Part shown: positions 45,193 to 55,918 of the stretch, one piece after another | How the letters are laid out: every line of letters begins with the position of its first letter | How positions within the stretch are numbered: the stretch's first letter is position 1 | Assembly (NCBI GenBank): GCA_027886185.1 | Contig: WOAB01000563.1 | Coordinates: 4,836,001-4,900,000 of the forward strand | Direction of reading: 5' to 3' | From: Rheum nobile | Taxonomy: Eukaryota > Streptophyta > Magnoliopsida > Caryophyllales > Polygonaceae | DNA: 64,000 bases | Position numbers and translations under genes: made by a program | The notes under the pieces: model-generated | What the model was told of the DNA's origin: nothing | Seen by the model: only the letters and a program-made list of their open reading frames with translations | Databases searched by the model: none

Positions 45193-45256
45193 CCGAAAAG
45201 AGAAAGCACGCAAATTTCTCCAAAAAGCGCAACACTCAACATTGGTCTCGCCTTTT
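45193..45256 (-). pseudogene. WAT1-related exon 2
   Basis: Between acceptor CTGTAG and donor CGG/GTGAGA the frame gives KARPMLSVALFGEICVLSLF, matching the family's second helix entry. Joining to exon 1 needs three A residues where four are present. One extra A in this run would shift the frame. Confidence 0.75.
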
Positions 45257-45342
45257 CTACAGCATGGTAAATCAAGAACTGTTATAATTAATAATTAGTT
45301 GTTTGCAAGTTGCAACTTGTTTGGACATTAAGATCGATTTAC

Positions 45343-45569
45343 CTTTCGAGAACGTACGCGAAGGGGAGAAGAACGACTCCTGCAACGATGTTCCGATAGG
45401 CCACGTAAACGTGAGGGTTCATGCCATGGTTGAAGGATGCCTCGGTGATGGAGTATAGAAAGGTGTATCCTATCTGTACAAAGACCATGACGATGTGCGG
45501 AATAAACCTTTTGTGGAGAGTAGTGTTTGATGCATCGTCATGTGAACAGCCATGCCCTACTTTTGCTAA
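45343..45569 (-). pseudogene. WAT1-related exon 1
   Basis: The frame reads HKRFIPHIVMVFVQIGYTF, then a GMNPHVYVAYRN segment, then LLPFAYVLER at the donor AAG/GTAAAT (exon end 45343). This is the first helix and following loop of the family, including the typical VAYR motif. The frame is open up to 45569 without an upstream ATG. The first in-frame Met is at 45488-45486, inside the helix. The true start is lost or shifted out of frame. Confidence 0.8.
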
Positions 45570-46175
45570 TCAATTCTTCTCTAGTTGTTGTTGGTGTTGT
45601 GATACTTGTTAGAAGATACTTAAAGGGCAGAAGAATGAAGAAATTCTTTGATTTTAAATGGCTGATATTTGTTATTTGTCATGTACGTCTATTTTATGCA
45701 CGTTGGAATTGTAATCTAATTGATAAAACAAACTTAGGCTCGGTTCTATGAATTTAGTTGAAATAGGAGTTGGAGTTGAATAAGTAGATGCAGGCTGGAG
45801 TTGAATGATTTTGGAACTAGAACTAGATTTCTTAACTTAAAAAAAAAACGTTGGTGTTCGGTATTACAAGCTGAAATGGAAGAAAAGTGAAATCCAGTTT
45901 ATTAATCTTCAAGAATATGGGGGTCACATTAAAAAATTGGTAAAATTAAGCTAAATTATTATGCAACAAGCTACTCAAGCTAGACTGATTTGTATAGTAA
46001 GAGATTTTAACTTAAATATATTTTTTTACCGAGCACTTATTATGTAGATTAAAAATAAAGTCAAGATCTGTTACTCTAAAAAAAGCTCTATCGAACGGAG
46101 CCTTAAATTGATTTATACAACAAGAGACTTTAACTTATATAAAATACAATTTTCTAACCTATATCCTTTGTATTT
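45570..46175. other. 5' flank of the WAT1-related pseudogene
   Basis: AT-rich, with no recognisable gene. It would hold the promoter of the minus-strand gene, but I can point to no convincing element. Confidence 0.4.
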
Positions 46176-46189
46176 AGATAAAATAAGTT
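46176..46189 (+). repeat. LINE target-site duplication, left copy
   Basis: AGATAAAATAAGTT, identical to 47713-47726. Confidence 0.9.
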
Positions 46190-47712
46190 TTGTCTGGAAT
46201 AACTTTCATAAAACAACTCTTCCATTGCTGGCATGATTTTGAAAGCAATATATTTCAAAGACTCAGATGTTCTTCATGCTAATCTGGGCTCCTCACCAAG
46301 TTTTATCTGGAGAAGTCTTTATCAAGCTATCTGGGTCGTGAAACTTGGTTATTTTTGGGAACTTGGCAATGGCTTACATTCCAAATTCTGGAATGACAGA
46401 TGGCTTCCTCGTCCAAACTCATTCTCCTTAATCAGTCCTCCAATTCAGTCTGAATCTCAACTCTCAGTGGCTGATTTTTTTCGACTGGAATACTCATGAC
46501 TAGAAGTGGACAACACTACATCAACGACTCCTACCAATTGACATTGAATTCCTTGAATCAATTCAGCTGGTTTCGCCCCAGATGGTATTTCACTCGTGAT
46601 GGCAAGTTTTCTGTTAACTCTGCTTACTAAGCTATTCTTCAGGCTTGGAACCATGCTGGTTCTTCTAATAGCAATTTCAAAGATGAACACTGAACAAGCA
46701 GCTCTCTGGAAATGGGTTTGGAAGCTTAATGTGATTCCTAAGGTGAATTTTTTTTGTGGCGTTCCTTGAATCAGTTTATGCCGTGTCTTCAAATTCTGAA
46801 GTTCAGGAGAATGGTCTTCACTGATATTTGTCCACTCTGCTCTGCAAAGCCAGAGTCTATCCTGCATGTTCTCCATAGCTGCTCTTTTGCTAAAGAATAT
46901 TGGTCTCAGCTTCCACAGTTCAGAAATGCTATTAAACTCAAACCTTCAAGCTTTTGGGACTGGTGTCAATCTGTTCAACAAACTTGTGTGCCACCCAACC
47001 AGGAACTGTGGGCTATCTCCATCTGGGCACTCTGGAATAACAGAAATTGTAGAACTTTTGAAGATGCTGGAAAGTGTTGGAAGTGTTCCCCTGATCTTCT
47101 GCAATCTGTGTTGAATGTGCTTCTTCCTTCTCCTCAGCATGCCCCCTTGATTCCCTCCCACAACTCTTAGTCAATGATTGCTGTTCATATGCCTTCTGCA
47201 CATATCTTTTCTCCTTGCCTTCTTTTTTGTGATGCCAGTTGCTCCTCTGATGGCTCGTCTGCTATTGGTTTCTATCTATGCCGTTCTAATGGTTCCATGC
47301 TTATGTTAGGTAGTAAATCTTTAAAATCTAACATTGGCATTCAACCATTAGAGGCATCTGCTGTCATTTGGGGCTTATCTATGGCTTTTGACTATGATAT
47401 CACTCGTCTCATTGTGCACTCTGACTGCAAAGCTTTGGTGGACTGCTGTTCAGCTTCGGTGATGCCTTCTACTCACTTTGGACAACTTATTTCATTTACT
47501 AGGCTTTTTTCTTGTAAGTTTGTATGCTGTAATTTCTGTTTTGTTCCTTGGAGTAGTAATTTTGTTGCTCATACTGCAGCTCAGTATGGGCTCTCCTTGC
47601 CTCCTTTGGCTAAGGTATCTTTTGCTCATATCTCTCAAATGCCATCTGTTTTGGCTTGTAAACTGTACCCCTACTTATCTTAATAATATTTTATGTTGTT
47701 TTCTAAAAAAAA
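46190..47712 (+). mobile_element. 5'-truncated L1-type LINE with poly-A tail
   Basis: Only the 3' end of the element is present. It ends in an A-rich tail (47705-47712) and is flanked by a perfect 14-bp duplication. 5' truncation, an A tail and a duplication of this size are the standard marks of target-primed reverse transcription. Confidence 0.93.
46233..47683 (+). pseudogene. LINE ORF2 C-terminus: zinc-binding region and RNase H
   Basis: 46233-46499 reads the post-RT region (PSFIWRSLYQA, FWNDRWLP). After stops near 46498 and a frame change, 46754-47170 contains the zf-RVT-type segment CPLCSAKPESILHVLHSCSF and ISIWALWNNRN. 47174-47683 is an RNase H domain of the plant LINE kind (FCDASCSSDGSSAIGFY, then the VHSDCKALVDCC Asp and the final VAHTAAQYG). 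Several stops and shifts show it is dead. Confidence 0.88.
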
Positions 47713-47726
47713 AGATAAAATAAGTT
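47713..47726 (+). repeat. LINE target-site duplication, right copy
   Basis: AGATAAAATAAGTT, directly after the A tail. Confidence 0.9.
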
Positions 47727-48109
47727 GAATATTAATTATTAACATTTCTTAGTAGGGTCAATTCATCATGCATTGTAGGGCTTAGTTTCTAAGACCGTAC
47801 GGAGTAGTTCTTTTATGAGTAGGGTTTAAGTACATAATGATTTTAGGGTGTAAAATGAGGAGTAATTAGGGCCATAAGATCTAAGAGATGGATGGATAAA
47901 ATTGGAGTCACAAAATTGTAAATATTATTATTTTTATAATACTTTTTATTAAAAAAAAAGATTTTTTTTCGAAATTAATATTTTTTTCAAAAAGAAAATA
48001 AAAAAGATATTTTTTTTGATTTTTTTTTTGAAAATTATTTTTTTTCCAAAAAAAAAAATTCAAAATTTTTTTTTTCATATTTTTTTTAAAAAATATTTAT
48101 TTATTTGTA
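47727..48109. other. AT-rich spacer
   Basis: No gene. It contains long A and T runs (47940-48090) capable of hairpins. Confidence 0.5.
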
Positions 48110-48480
48110 TTGTATATCAAGTGCATAAATAAGTATCAAAAATACATCTATAATGAATTCAAAGTGCATATATAAGCACATTTTTAATGTTCACATTGAG
48201 TTTATCTTTAATATGATAAAGTGCATGCTGTAATATGTAAATGTGCATGCTTAACATCTATATTAAAAGTGCACATTTTAGGTGTATGTTTATTATATTA
48301 AAAGTGTATATGTTAGTATGTTAAAGTACATATTTATCATGTTAAAAAACATACTTAATATGTTAAAAAGTGCATATGTAATTATGTTAAAGTGGATGCT
48401 CAATATTCCAAGTTAAGTGCATGCATGTGTAAGTATATTGAAGTGCATGTTTAGTAATATAAAATTAAGTATATTTTTTA
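48110..48480. repeat. Degenerate AT-rich tandem repeat
   Basis: Units around AAGTGCATATGTNNNTATGTTA recur roughly every 25-40 bp with changes, giving alternating TGCAT and TATGTTAAA words. It looks like an old minisatellite. Confidence 0.6.
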
Positions 48481-48490
48481 AATATATTAG

Positions 48491-48816
48491 GGGGTGTTTG
48501 GTAAAAATTAGGTATCGGGTTGGAATGAGATATCGGGTTGAAAAATGTATGGATTTGAAAAGTAATAGATGAATTTATGTATTTGGTTAATATATTGGAA
48601 TCAAGTTTTGAAGTCTATTTTCTCACATTTTTCCATACATCATTCTTTCTTTTCAACCCCAAAGAAATTGAAGGGGTTGATATCTTGGATTTGACTGGAT
48701 TTGAGGAATGGGTTTGATTCCAAGATATCAAACACCAAACACTAAATTTTGGGTTGGGATTCTCCAACCCTTCCCAACCCCATTCCTCATCCCTCAACCC
48801 CAACAACCAAACACCG
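48491..48816. mobile_element. MITE, Tourist/PIF-like (putative)
   Basis: About 325 bp with inverted ends GGTGTTTGGT (48493-48502) and ACCAAACACC (48806-48815), and no coding capacity. The TGTTTGG core is typical of Tourist-like MITEs, though hAT-type MITEs are not excluded. The flanks TTA on the left and TAA on the right do not give a clean duplication. Confidence 0.65.
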
Positions 48817-49009
48817 TAATACCCCTCAATTTTAGTAAGGATATTTGAGCAATTTTTCCCAACCTTCGTTCAGTAATTATTTCGCTTTCAGTGAAGTTTG
48901 GATTTTCTGAAATATTCATGATATTCGAAATAATTTCTTGAGTGGTATAAAATACATTCAATGTATTTTCGGGACTTAGAATATTTGTTTGGATACAAAC
49001 ATATAATTT
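48817..49009. other. Spacer before the long gypsy LTR
   Basis: No gene seen. The LTR start must lie in or near this stretch, but I cannot fix it. Confidence 0.4.
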
Positions 49010-51629
49010 TTGGGGTTTAATACCCATACCAAAACCAATTCCCATAACTCGCCGAAAGCGCTCCCCAAAAGTGGGCCGAAAGTGAGCCGAAAGTTTATCG
49101 CTGGCTCAAGGTGTTGGTCGGATCTCTGCCCCTTCCATGGCTATAAATGGAGCTCGATGGGTGCAGCATCACCACACCTCATCTCTCCCGCCCCACTCCT
49201 CTTGCTCTCGTCTTCCTCTCAGTCCACTCCTGCTGGCATCGCTCCCACCTCCGAGCTTCTGTTGAACCACAAATACCCATCTTTGAGCCCTCCAATTTAA
49301 AATCAGATCACACGACCCCCTTACTTGTACTTAAATTAGTAGGAATCGACTCTTGAATCATCCTGAACCATCTCAAAACGACATCGAATCGCCTCCGAAC
49401 ATGCCCATGTATGCGCAGAAAACCGAGAAACCACACCACTTTGGGGAGGTTTTCCAACGTACGTGTGAATGCTCGGTCGTTTCGACCCAGCTACGGTGAA
49501 ACCATGAAACACCACGAACACAACGCCACTGACCCCGCTCAATTTGGTCGTCGTTTAGGCCTCCAACGAGCCACTCAAAGTAAGCTCCGCCATTTTTGCT
49601 TCCCGGCGAAACGATCTCCGGCTCGCCATCGTCGATCTTCCATCGCCATCTCCGAGCTCGCCTCTCGTCTCCCTGCTTAGCTGGCGTTGTCTGCTGCTCC
49701 AGTCCCGACGTCGACAAGCTGTCGCCGCTGTGCTCGCCGCCCCATCGAACTTCCCCGCCATCGTCACGAGCTGCGTGGTGCTCCTTCTCTCTGTCGTTGC
49801 GTGGGTGTTCTACTGGTGTAGTGGTTCTCCATCCCTGTCGTTAGATCTCCGGCATCGAGAAGCCCCGACGAAGCTCCCCTGCTTGCTGTGTGGTTCGAAT
49901 GGAAGCAGCGGGAGGTTGAAGGAAGATGGTGATGAATAGTAGTTGAAGTGGACCCCTCCTTGCTAATTAATTTGTTGTTGGGCCGAGAAGCCCATTTAGC
50001 CATCCAGTCGAGATTCAACCCCAAATTATTTTAGCTATATAATTTCGTTATCCTTTCGTACGTATTTTTTATTAGGAAATTTTAATAAATATTTTTATGA
50101 TTTAATATCATAAAAATTTATTAAATATAATTCCTTAAATTCGTCCAGTTAGATTAATTAATAGATAATTAATTTGTCAGTTAGAACGTGATTTGCTGGA
50201 TCGCGTGTGGACTCGTTTTCTGCTAGGACTATTCTGAAGCTTAAGCCATATCCTCGGAAAGGATATTTTCCGTAGTCGTCTCATCTAGATTCATCGCCGA
50301 ATCTACTCCAGGCAAGTGGCGGTTCGCTCTTGCTCATCGTTCCATATTTACATTAATTATCAGTTATTTCAATTGAGTAATTAATTTGGGACGATTATTG
50401 TGTTTGTCTGGAAATGATTTTATAAACTGTTTTTGGAAAATCATATAATAGGTTGTATATCTATTAGAACAACGCTATTATTTATGATCGTCTTGCGGGC
50501 ATTTATGTGGATTTATCCTGAACTATTGTTGTGCTGGAACTGTTTAGTTAGCACTGTTAGATAGGAACGTTACTCGGATTATGTCCAGTTGTTTCTTTAT
50601 AATCGGGTAGAGAGGTGGCTCGTCCCCATCCAATACCATTCTAAGGTCATGACCGGTCTCTTTCACAAGTGTGTAGAGGCAGGACACTTAGCTGGTGTCA
50701 CAAACCTTTCGGTGTGCGTCACTCTCGACGAAACGCATACTAAGATGTGTCGTTCCAATGGTGGAGTACACATGTAAAAGCCTATAACGTGATGCGTGTT
50801 TTGAGATATAAATCAGATAAGTGCTACTCGACGCACATAATTAATAAATCTTTGGCGAGTAGTGCAGCTAAGCGTTAGTGCAGCTAGGAAAGCTCGTCTC
50901 AACCTTTAGATTGCTCGAATGCGATACTGTGAGTCTTTATATTCCAGACTTTGTCATACTTCGTTAAAGACTCATTCTGTTAGAGTCTTCTCTTGGATAT
51001 TCCGATAAGATTCGCTTTAGTTGGAATCTTCTCTTGTGCATGGCTTTTGTCATATTCAAGTAGAGTATGATGGTTGACAAGCGTACTCGACTTTTATTCG
51101 AGAGACGAGAAGTCTAACCTAATACGACTACTTAGAACCTTCTGCTTTGTACCCTTGCTAGTCTATTCAGTAGACTAACCCACGAACATTGTTCTCTGCA
51201 TGTGGGCTGGTGTCATCCGTTCGATTCGGCACATCAGATAGAAAGTAGCTCAGAAGAATAGAAGGACTATGGAGTCGACGGTGGTTTTTGAACGTTTTAG
51301 TTATTTCTTTAAACAGGTTGAGATCTTTTTGGCAATGACTTTGGTTGTAATGTGTTTTATAAGACTTCCGCTGTACCCTACTTTATAAGACTTCCGCTGT
51401 ATTTGGGTTTAAACTCTGTATTAGCCTATTCGGGATTGGGTTGTAATCCCGTAACTCATGTTTTCTTTGACAATGGTATGTTTTGGAATTGAATGCTTTG
51501 ATCATTATGTATCATTTGTATTTCATAAGTTGTATTTAGATGGTAAAGCCTTGGGTGATCTCGGTAAGGAACACTGGGGTCACTGGCGGTAATACCTTTC
51601 CAAAAGGGTTAAGTTTTGGTGGTGTTACA
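49010..51629 (+). repeat. 5' LTR of the Del/Tekay-like element (left edge uncertain)
   Basis: The right edge is clear from GTGTTACA plus the primer site. The left edge is a guess. A TATA box lies at 49142. Downstream is a GC-rich, CT-rich stretch (49170-49950) with short frames on both strands that look accidental. No protein is assigned. Confidence 0.55.
49142..49149 (+). promoter_or_regulatory. TATA box in the LTR
   Basis: TATAAATG, followed about 30 bp later by a CATCACC/CACACC region suitable for initiation. It would be the U3 promoter of this element. Confidence 0.5.
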
Positions 51630-51633
51630 GTTG

Positions 51634-51646
51634 TGGTATCAGAGCC
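51634..51646 (+). promoter_or_regulatory. Primer-binding site, tRNA-Met
   Basis: TGGTATCAGAGCC, four bases after the LTR end. Confidence 0.88.
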
Positions 51647-51829
51647 AAAGGTTTTAAAACGGGAAAATGATTGCTTCTGTTTTTGAAAATGCTTTAAAAG
51701 GGCTCTAAATTTTGAAAGTAAAAAGAATTTGGAAACACCGTTCATAGTCATGTCTTCTATATAGTCTGATATAGTAAACTTGCTTCTATGTCTAGAAAGA
51801 CTATTTCCTTCCTCGTTGCCCCGTAAGAT

Positions 51830-53737
51830 ATGGGTGCATTCTGTTCTCTTCAGAGAAAACCGGGAGAAGCCAAGATGGGTTCGCCATACCCAATAAGGCT
51901 TGAAATCCCAGTTCCTCTGCGATGTTTTGAGGTTGGAGAACCTAGCAGTCCACCCGAGGAGGTGAAGACCGTACTCCTTGAGTCGGTAGTGCTAGTGTCC
52001 GACGAGACCATGGTTTCTGTGGTAGAGTCTACAGAAGAGCCAGGGAAGGACACTAAGAATAAAGAAGAGTTGTCAAGGTACGCTAGAGGGTACTATAACA
52101 ACGACTTCATGATTGAGATGATTTCGAAGAGGAAGATCCTGAGGAGAAGGACCTCGAGGAAGACCTTGAGGGGTAGGGCCACAAGTCCGATGACTTGGAG
52201 CGCTTATTGGTGGGCAGCGAGGACCCGAGAGTGGAGTTTATCTATCCGAGTCCGATGTTGTCACCTGAGCGGGAGTACTCGCCATTGTCTCCTGCCACTT
52301 GGAAGACGATTAGTGCTGAAGCGCATCGCTAGGTGGATGAGACGGTTGGGCTTGCTCGTTGGAGGGCAAGGCCGTGGGAGTCAATGGGTACACCATTTGT
52401 GGTCCCGACTCAACCAGTCAAGCCAAGGACCCAAGTACTAGAGGAACGATTGGAGGGCAAGGTCAGCGCCTTTACGAGATGCGTGAGGCTGATGGACCGA
52501 ATGCTCCAATTGCTCAAAGTACTCTATACCTTCATTCTACTCCTGTGTGTATATTGTTTGATTCGGGTGCTACCCATTCTTTCGTTTCGGAGAGATGTGT
52601 TAGTAAGTTAGATTTATTCTACAACAAGGTTTGTGAACCTTTCGTTGTAAACCTTCCTAATGGTGAACATTTAGTGGGCACCAAGCGTCTGTCAGAATTT
52701 CCGATTACCATTCAGGGTAAGAAGTTCGAAGCAGATTTGATCTGTATAGCCATGGCTCCATACGACATTATTCTCGGTATGGATTGGCTGACGCGTCATG
52801 GGGCGGTAATCGATTTTAGTTCAAGGACTGTGACGGTGTCATCTGGGGGCCAGTGTATATGCAATTTTAAGGGTCGGAATGACGTTGATAACGGCAGGCT
52901 CATCAATGCGATGGCTGCGTTTGAGCTACTTCGACAAGGTTGTGTCGGGTACCTTTGCTATCTGGATTCATCCACGAAAGATGAACCTTCAGTTCTTGAT
53001 ATTCCTGTTAATTGTGAATTCTCGGATGTTTTTCGGAGGATATTCCTGGTTTACCCCCGTATCGTGATATGGAGCTTACTATTGATCTCGAGCCTGGTAC
53101 CGCGCCGATTTCTAAGGCACCGTATCGGATGACTCCTGCTGAGATGCAAGAGTTGAAGCAGCAACTCGAGGATCTTCTTGACAAGGGTTACATAAGGCCG
53201 AGTGCATCGCCTTGGGGTGCCCCGGTTTTGTTTGCCAAGAAGAATAATGGATCGTTTCGACTTTGTATCGACTATCGAGAGTTGAATAAAGTCACGATCA
53301 AGAACAAATATCCTTTGCCAAGGATTGATGATCTGTTGGATCAACTGTAAGGAGCAAAAGTCTTTTCCAAGATCGATCTGAGACCTGGTTATCATCAACT
53401 CAAGATTCGTGAGGAAGATATTCCGAGGACTGCATTCCGGACGAGATATGGTCACTACGAGTTCGTAGTTATGCCATTTGGACTTACCAATGCTCCAGCG
53501 GTCTTCATGGACCTGATGAATCGATGTTTTCACCAGTACTTGGATAAGTTCGTGGTGGTTTTCATCGACGACATTTTGATCTATTCCCCGAGCGTGGAAG
53601 CTCATGAGGAACATCTTCGGATTATTTTGTCAGTCCCTAGACAAAATCGGCTATATGCGAAATTGTATAAGTGTGACTTTTGGATCAAAGAAGTGGCTTT
53701 CTTAGACCATGTGATCAATGAGAATGGGGAGCGATGA
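51830..53737 (+). pseudogene. Gag remnant, protease and partial RT
   Basis: 51830-52440 reads an acidic N-terminal gag fragment with stops; the gag core and zinc knuckle are missing. From about 52545 comes a retropepsin, VCILFDSGATHSFVSERC, with the DIILGMDWL flap-distal motif near 52770. RT follows: YRMTPAEMQELKQQLEDLLD, CIDYRELNK, then TAA at 53348, FSKIDLRPGYHQ, and the catalytic FIDDILIYS near 53570. The domain ends after VAFLDHVINENG, where a TGA follows and pol homology ceases. A frameshift lies near 53060. Confidence 0.85.
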
Positions 53738-55055
53738 CTTGTGTCAATAGTCCCCCTAGTTTCGTAATCTGTCTGTTCGACTTCCTGTCAGTTGCTTTAT
53801 GTAATGTTTCGAATAATGAAGAAGTGTTTCCTTATTCCGGGAAAAAAAAATTGGGTGTTTGAACAAATGTGAGTGAGTAATGCCCTATGGGATCTAAGGG
53901 CTAAACTCTCATACGGGTACCCTGAACATTTGTTCTGATAAAAGTATATAAGGATGAACTATATGAGGTTCAGAATGCCTCGTTGTGAGGCCATGCTGTA
54001 GGCATTGATGGAAAGACTGCTGAGAAGGGAAATGTATAAGAGGGATAGTTCATAGGGAACTTGTTTCCTCTATTACGGCCAGTGTAAGACAATGGTTAAG
54101 GTTGCTTTTGGAAAGCCAAGTGTGCAAAGTCATAGGTATTATTTTGGAAGATCTATTCGAAGTTTCGTTTTGAGGTCCGTTATGAGGCTTCCTTAAGAGA
54201 AGCGATATAAGGATTAGACAGACAGTGATTGATGTCTTTTATGGCGATTTGATGTCACAGTTAGGGAAATAAAGTGATTAGGCACAACTGTGCTAATCGA
54301 TTATTGCAATCTTGTTTCGAGGAAACTAGAGGTCTGAGTTGGCAGTGAGCCTTAGGGCCAAAGTTAAGTGGGCCAAATGATTAAATTTGAGAAGTTGTCC
54401 TTTTAGTAAATAAAGAGTTATGACACTTGGGAATTTACAAGGTTCGATATTTGAACCTTATGTGATTGGGCCATCCATAAGGCGTATAGTACAACCCTTA
54501 TTGGAAAGATCAGGTTGTGAAGTTACTGTGTTAGGAAGAGGCCACTTAAATGGAAGAATTACAGTTTAAAGATAAGAGCATATTGATGATTTCGATAAAC
54601 TGAAGGATTTAGTACATAGATTAAGTTTAAGTATGCTTAAGGAGTAAGGTAACAATGTTACTCGTGTACTTCTATTGAAGGATTAAGACATAAGTGATTT
54701 ATTCGGTTGGTAATGAATCATTTAGCAATATGATACTTTGAGGAAATAGGAGTAGTATCTCATGTAATACGTTTCGAGGAACGTAGGAATAAGATATTGT
54801 GATTGTTCTTGAATCTTAAAGGAGTTAAGTTAGAAATTGTTTAAAGAGATGTGTTAAATTATTCTTGCAAAGATTTGAAGTTAGAATTGGCATAATGTCA
54901 GTCTTACTTCCAGATAAATGATGGAATTGTAAGAGGTACCTTTAAGGAAATTAAGGATGTAATGTTTCGAGGTTACTAAGAGTTGATAATTGGATTGTAA
55001 GAAACTAAGATGTGAACTTTGGAATTTTGTATATAAGGAAATTGTGAGGGAGATG
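53738..55055. other. Unassigned sequence beginning with a poly-A-tailed segment
   Basis: 53738-53850 resembles a transcript 3' end (TTTATGTAATG, then CCGGGAAAAAAAAA) and shows no pol homology. From 53851 to 55055 the sequence is non-coding, G- and A-rich, and continues after the CRM-like insertion at 63794. It may be 3' non-coding sequence of a gypsy element. I recognise no feature. Confidence 0.4.
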
Positions 55056-55918
55056 TGATGTGACCTTGCTATGAAGAAGGTCTCAAGTCCCGGATGAGAT
55101 CATGATGAATCCGTAGTGGGGCGAAACAACTCCTTGAATAGGCGTCTGCGTTTGATGGAGATTGCAAGACGACGGCGAGACGGAAGCGATTTCGGGAGCG
55201 ATAGAAATGTGAGTGGATGACCGTAAGGGTGAAGGGTGTTCACGGCCAGTATAGGGCTGGAAAAGATGGAGATTTGGAAGCGGGATAGATGAAGGGAGCA
55301 CGCTCGACCTAGATCTAAAGGATTTGATGTGCGAATGTCGAAGGAGCAAGCTCGACTAGGTGATTCAAGGTGACATTGAAGGAGCTTCAATGGAGGTTTT
55401 CTCTCAACATAAAAGTTATAATTATCAACGTAACTAGAAAGGAGGCTACAAAGCTAGGTTAAGTAAAAGGAAGACTCTTCCTTTTCCTTAACCAAAAAGT
55501 TTTAAAATAAAACAATTAAAACACTAAAAATTACTCTAAGGGGGCTGGTCATTCTAAGTATAAAAATGATCTCCTAAACTCCCTTAAAAATGCTGAAAAT
55601 AATAATAAATAATATCCGGACTAAAAACTAAAAATGTCATAAATCAGAAATATCGATAACTAGGCGAATAGCGATCAATATTTCTAATCTGTAAGCTCCG
55701 GGATCTCTGCAGACTGTGTAGACGTCCCAACTGTCACTAAACTCAGAATGGATCCCTCATCTGTAGTTGTACGTCCATGACCTGCTACGAGTCTGGTCAC
55801 CAGTGATTGAGTCGCAGCTTGAATAGCTTTGGTTCGTGCTCTAGTAATGGGACCTGAGGACCTAAGACTCATAGCCTCCTCTTCGTCTACAGCTATCATG
55901 GTAGGCGAGGTCACATCA
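55056..55918 (-). repeat. 3' LTR of the CRM-like element
   Basis: 863 bp. I count about 16 differences from the other LTR, nearly all transitions. The gag-pol frame runs through its first 235 bp (coding orientation) and stops at 55684. Confidence 0.95.

Larger units (their letters stand above)
22501..45569 (-). pseudogene. WAT1-related (EamA, nodulin MtN21-like) transporter pseudogene
   Basis: Six exon-like blocks on the minus strand spell successive parts of a WAT1-related membrane protein, in order. The family has ten membrane helices in two EamA repeats and sits in plasma or tonoplast membranes; some members move auxin or amino acids. Splice sites of GT/AG type bound the blocks. Damage includes: no in-frame ATG at the usual place, an apparent one-base shift at the exon 1/2 join, loss of the exon expected after exon 3, a TAG in the fifth block, a 4-bp frameshift in the sixth, and a 16.5 kb intron of nested retrotransposons. 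The visible codons total about 240 versus about 350-400 in the family. Confidence 0.85.
49010..53737 (+). mobile_element. Del/Tekay-like Ty3/gypsy element, 3'-truncated
   Basis: A long LTR of about 2.6 kb ends GTGTTACA at 51629 and is followed by a tRNA-Met primer site. The internal region has a gag remnant, protease and most of RT, then stops at 53737. No second LTR is visible. Long LTRs, this primer and the RT type suggest the Del/Tekay chromovirus lineage, but the integrase and chromodomain that would settle it are missing. Confidence 0.72.

Noticed and set aside
49170..49950. Several open frames on both strands in the long LTR
   Set aside because: They overlap on both strands in GC-rich, CT-rich LTR sequence, with no domain and no codon structure. 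I treat them as chance frames.
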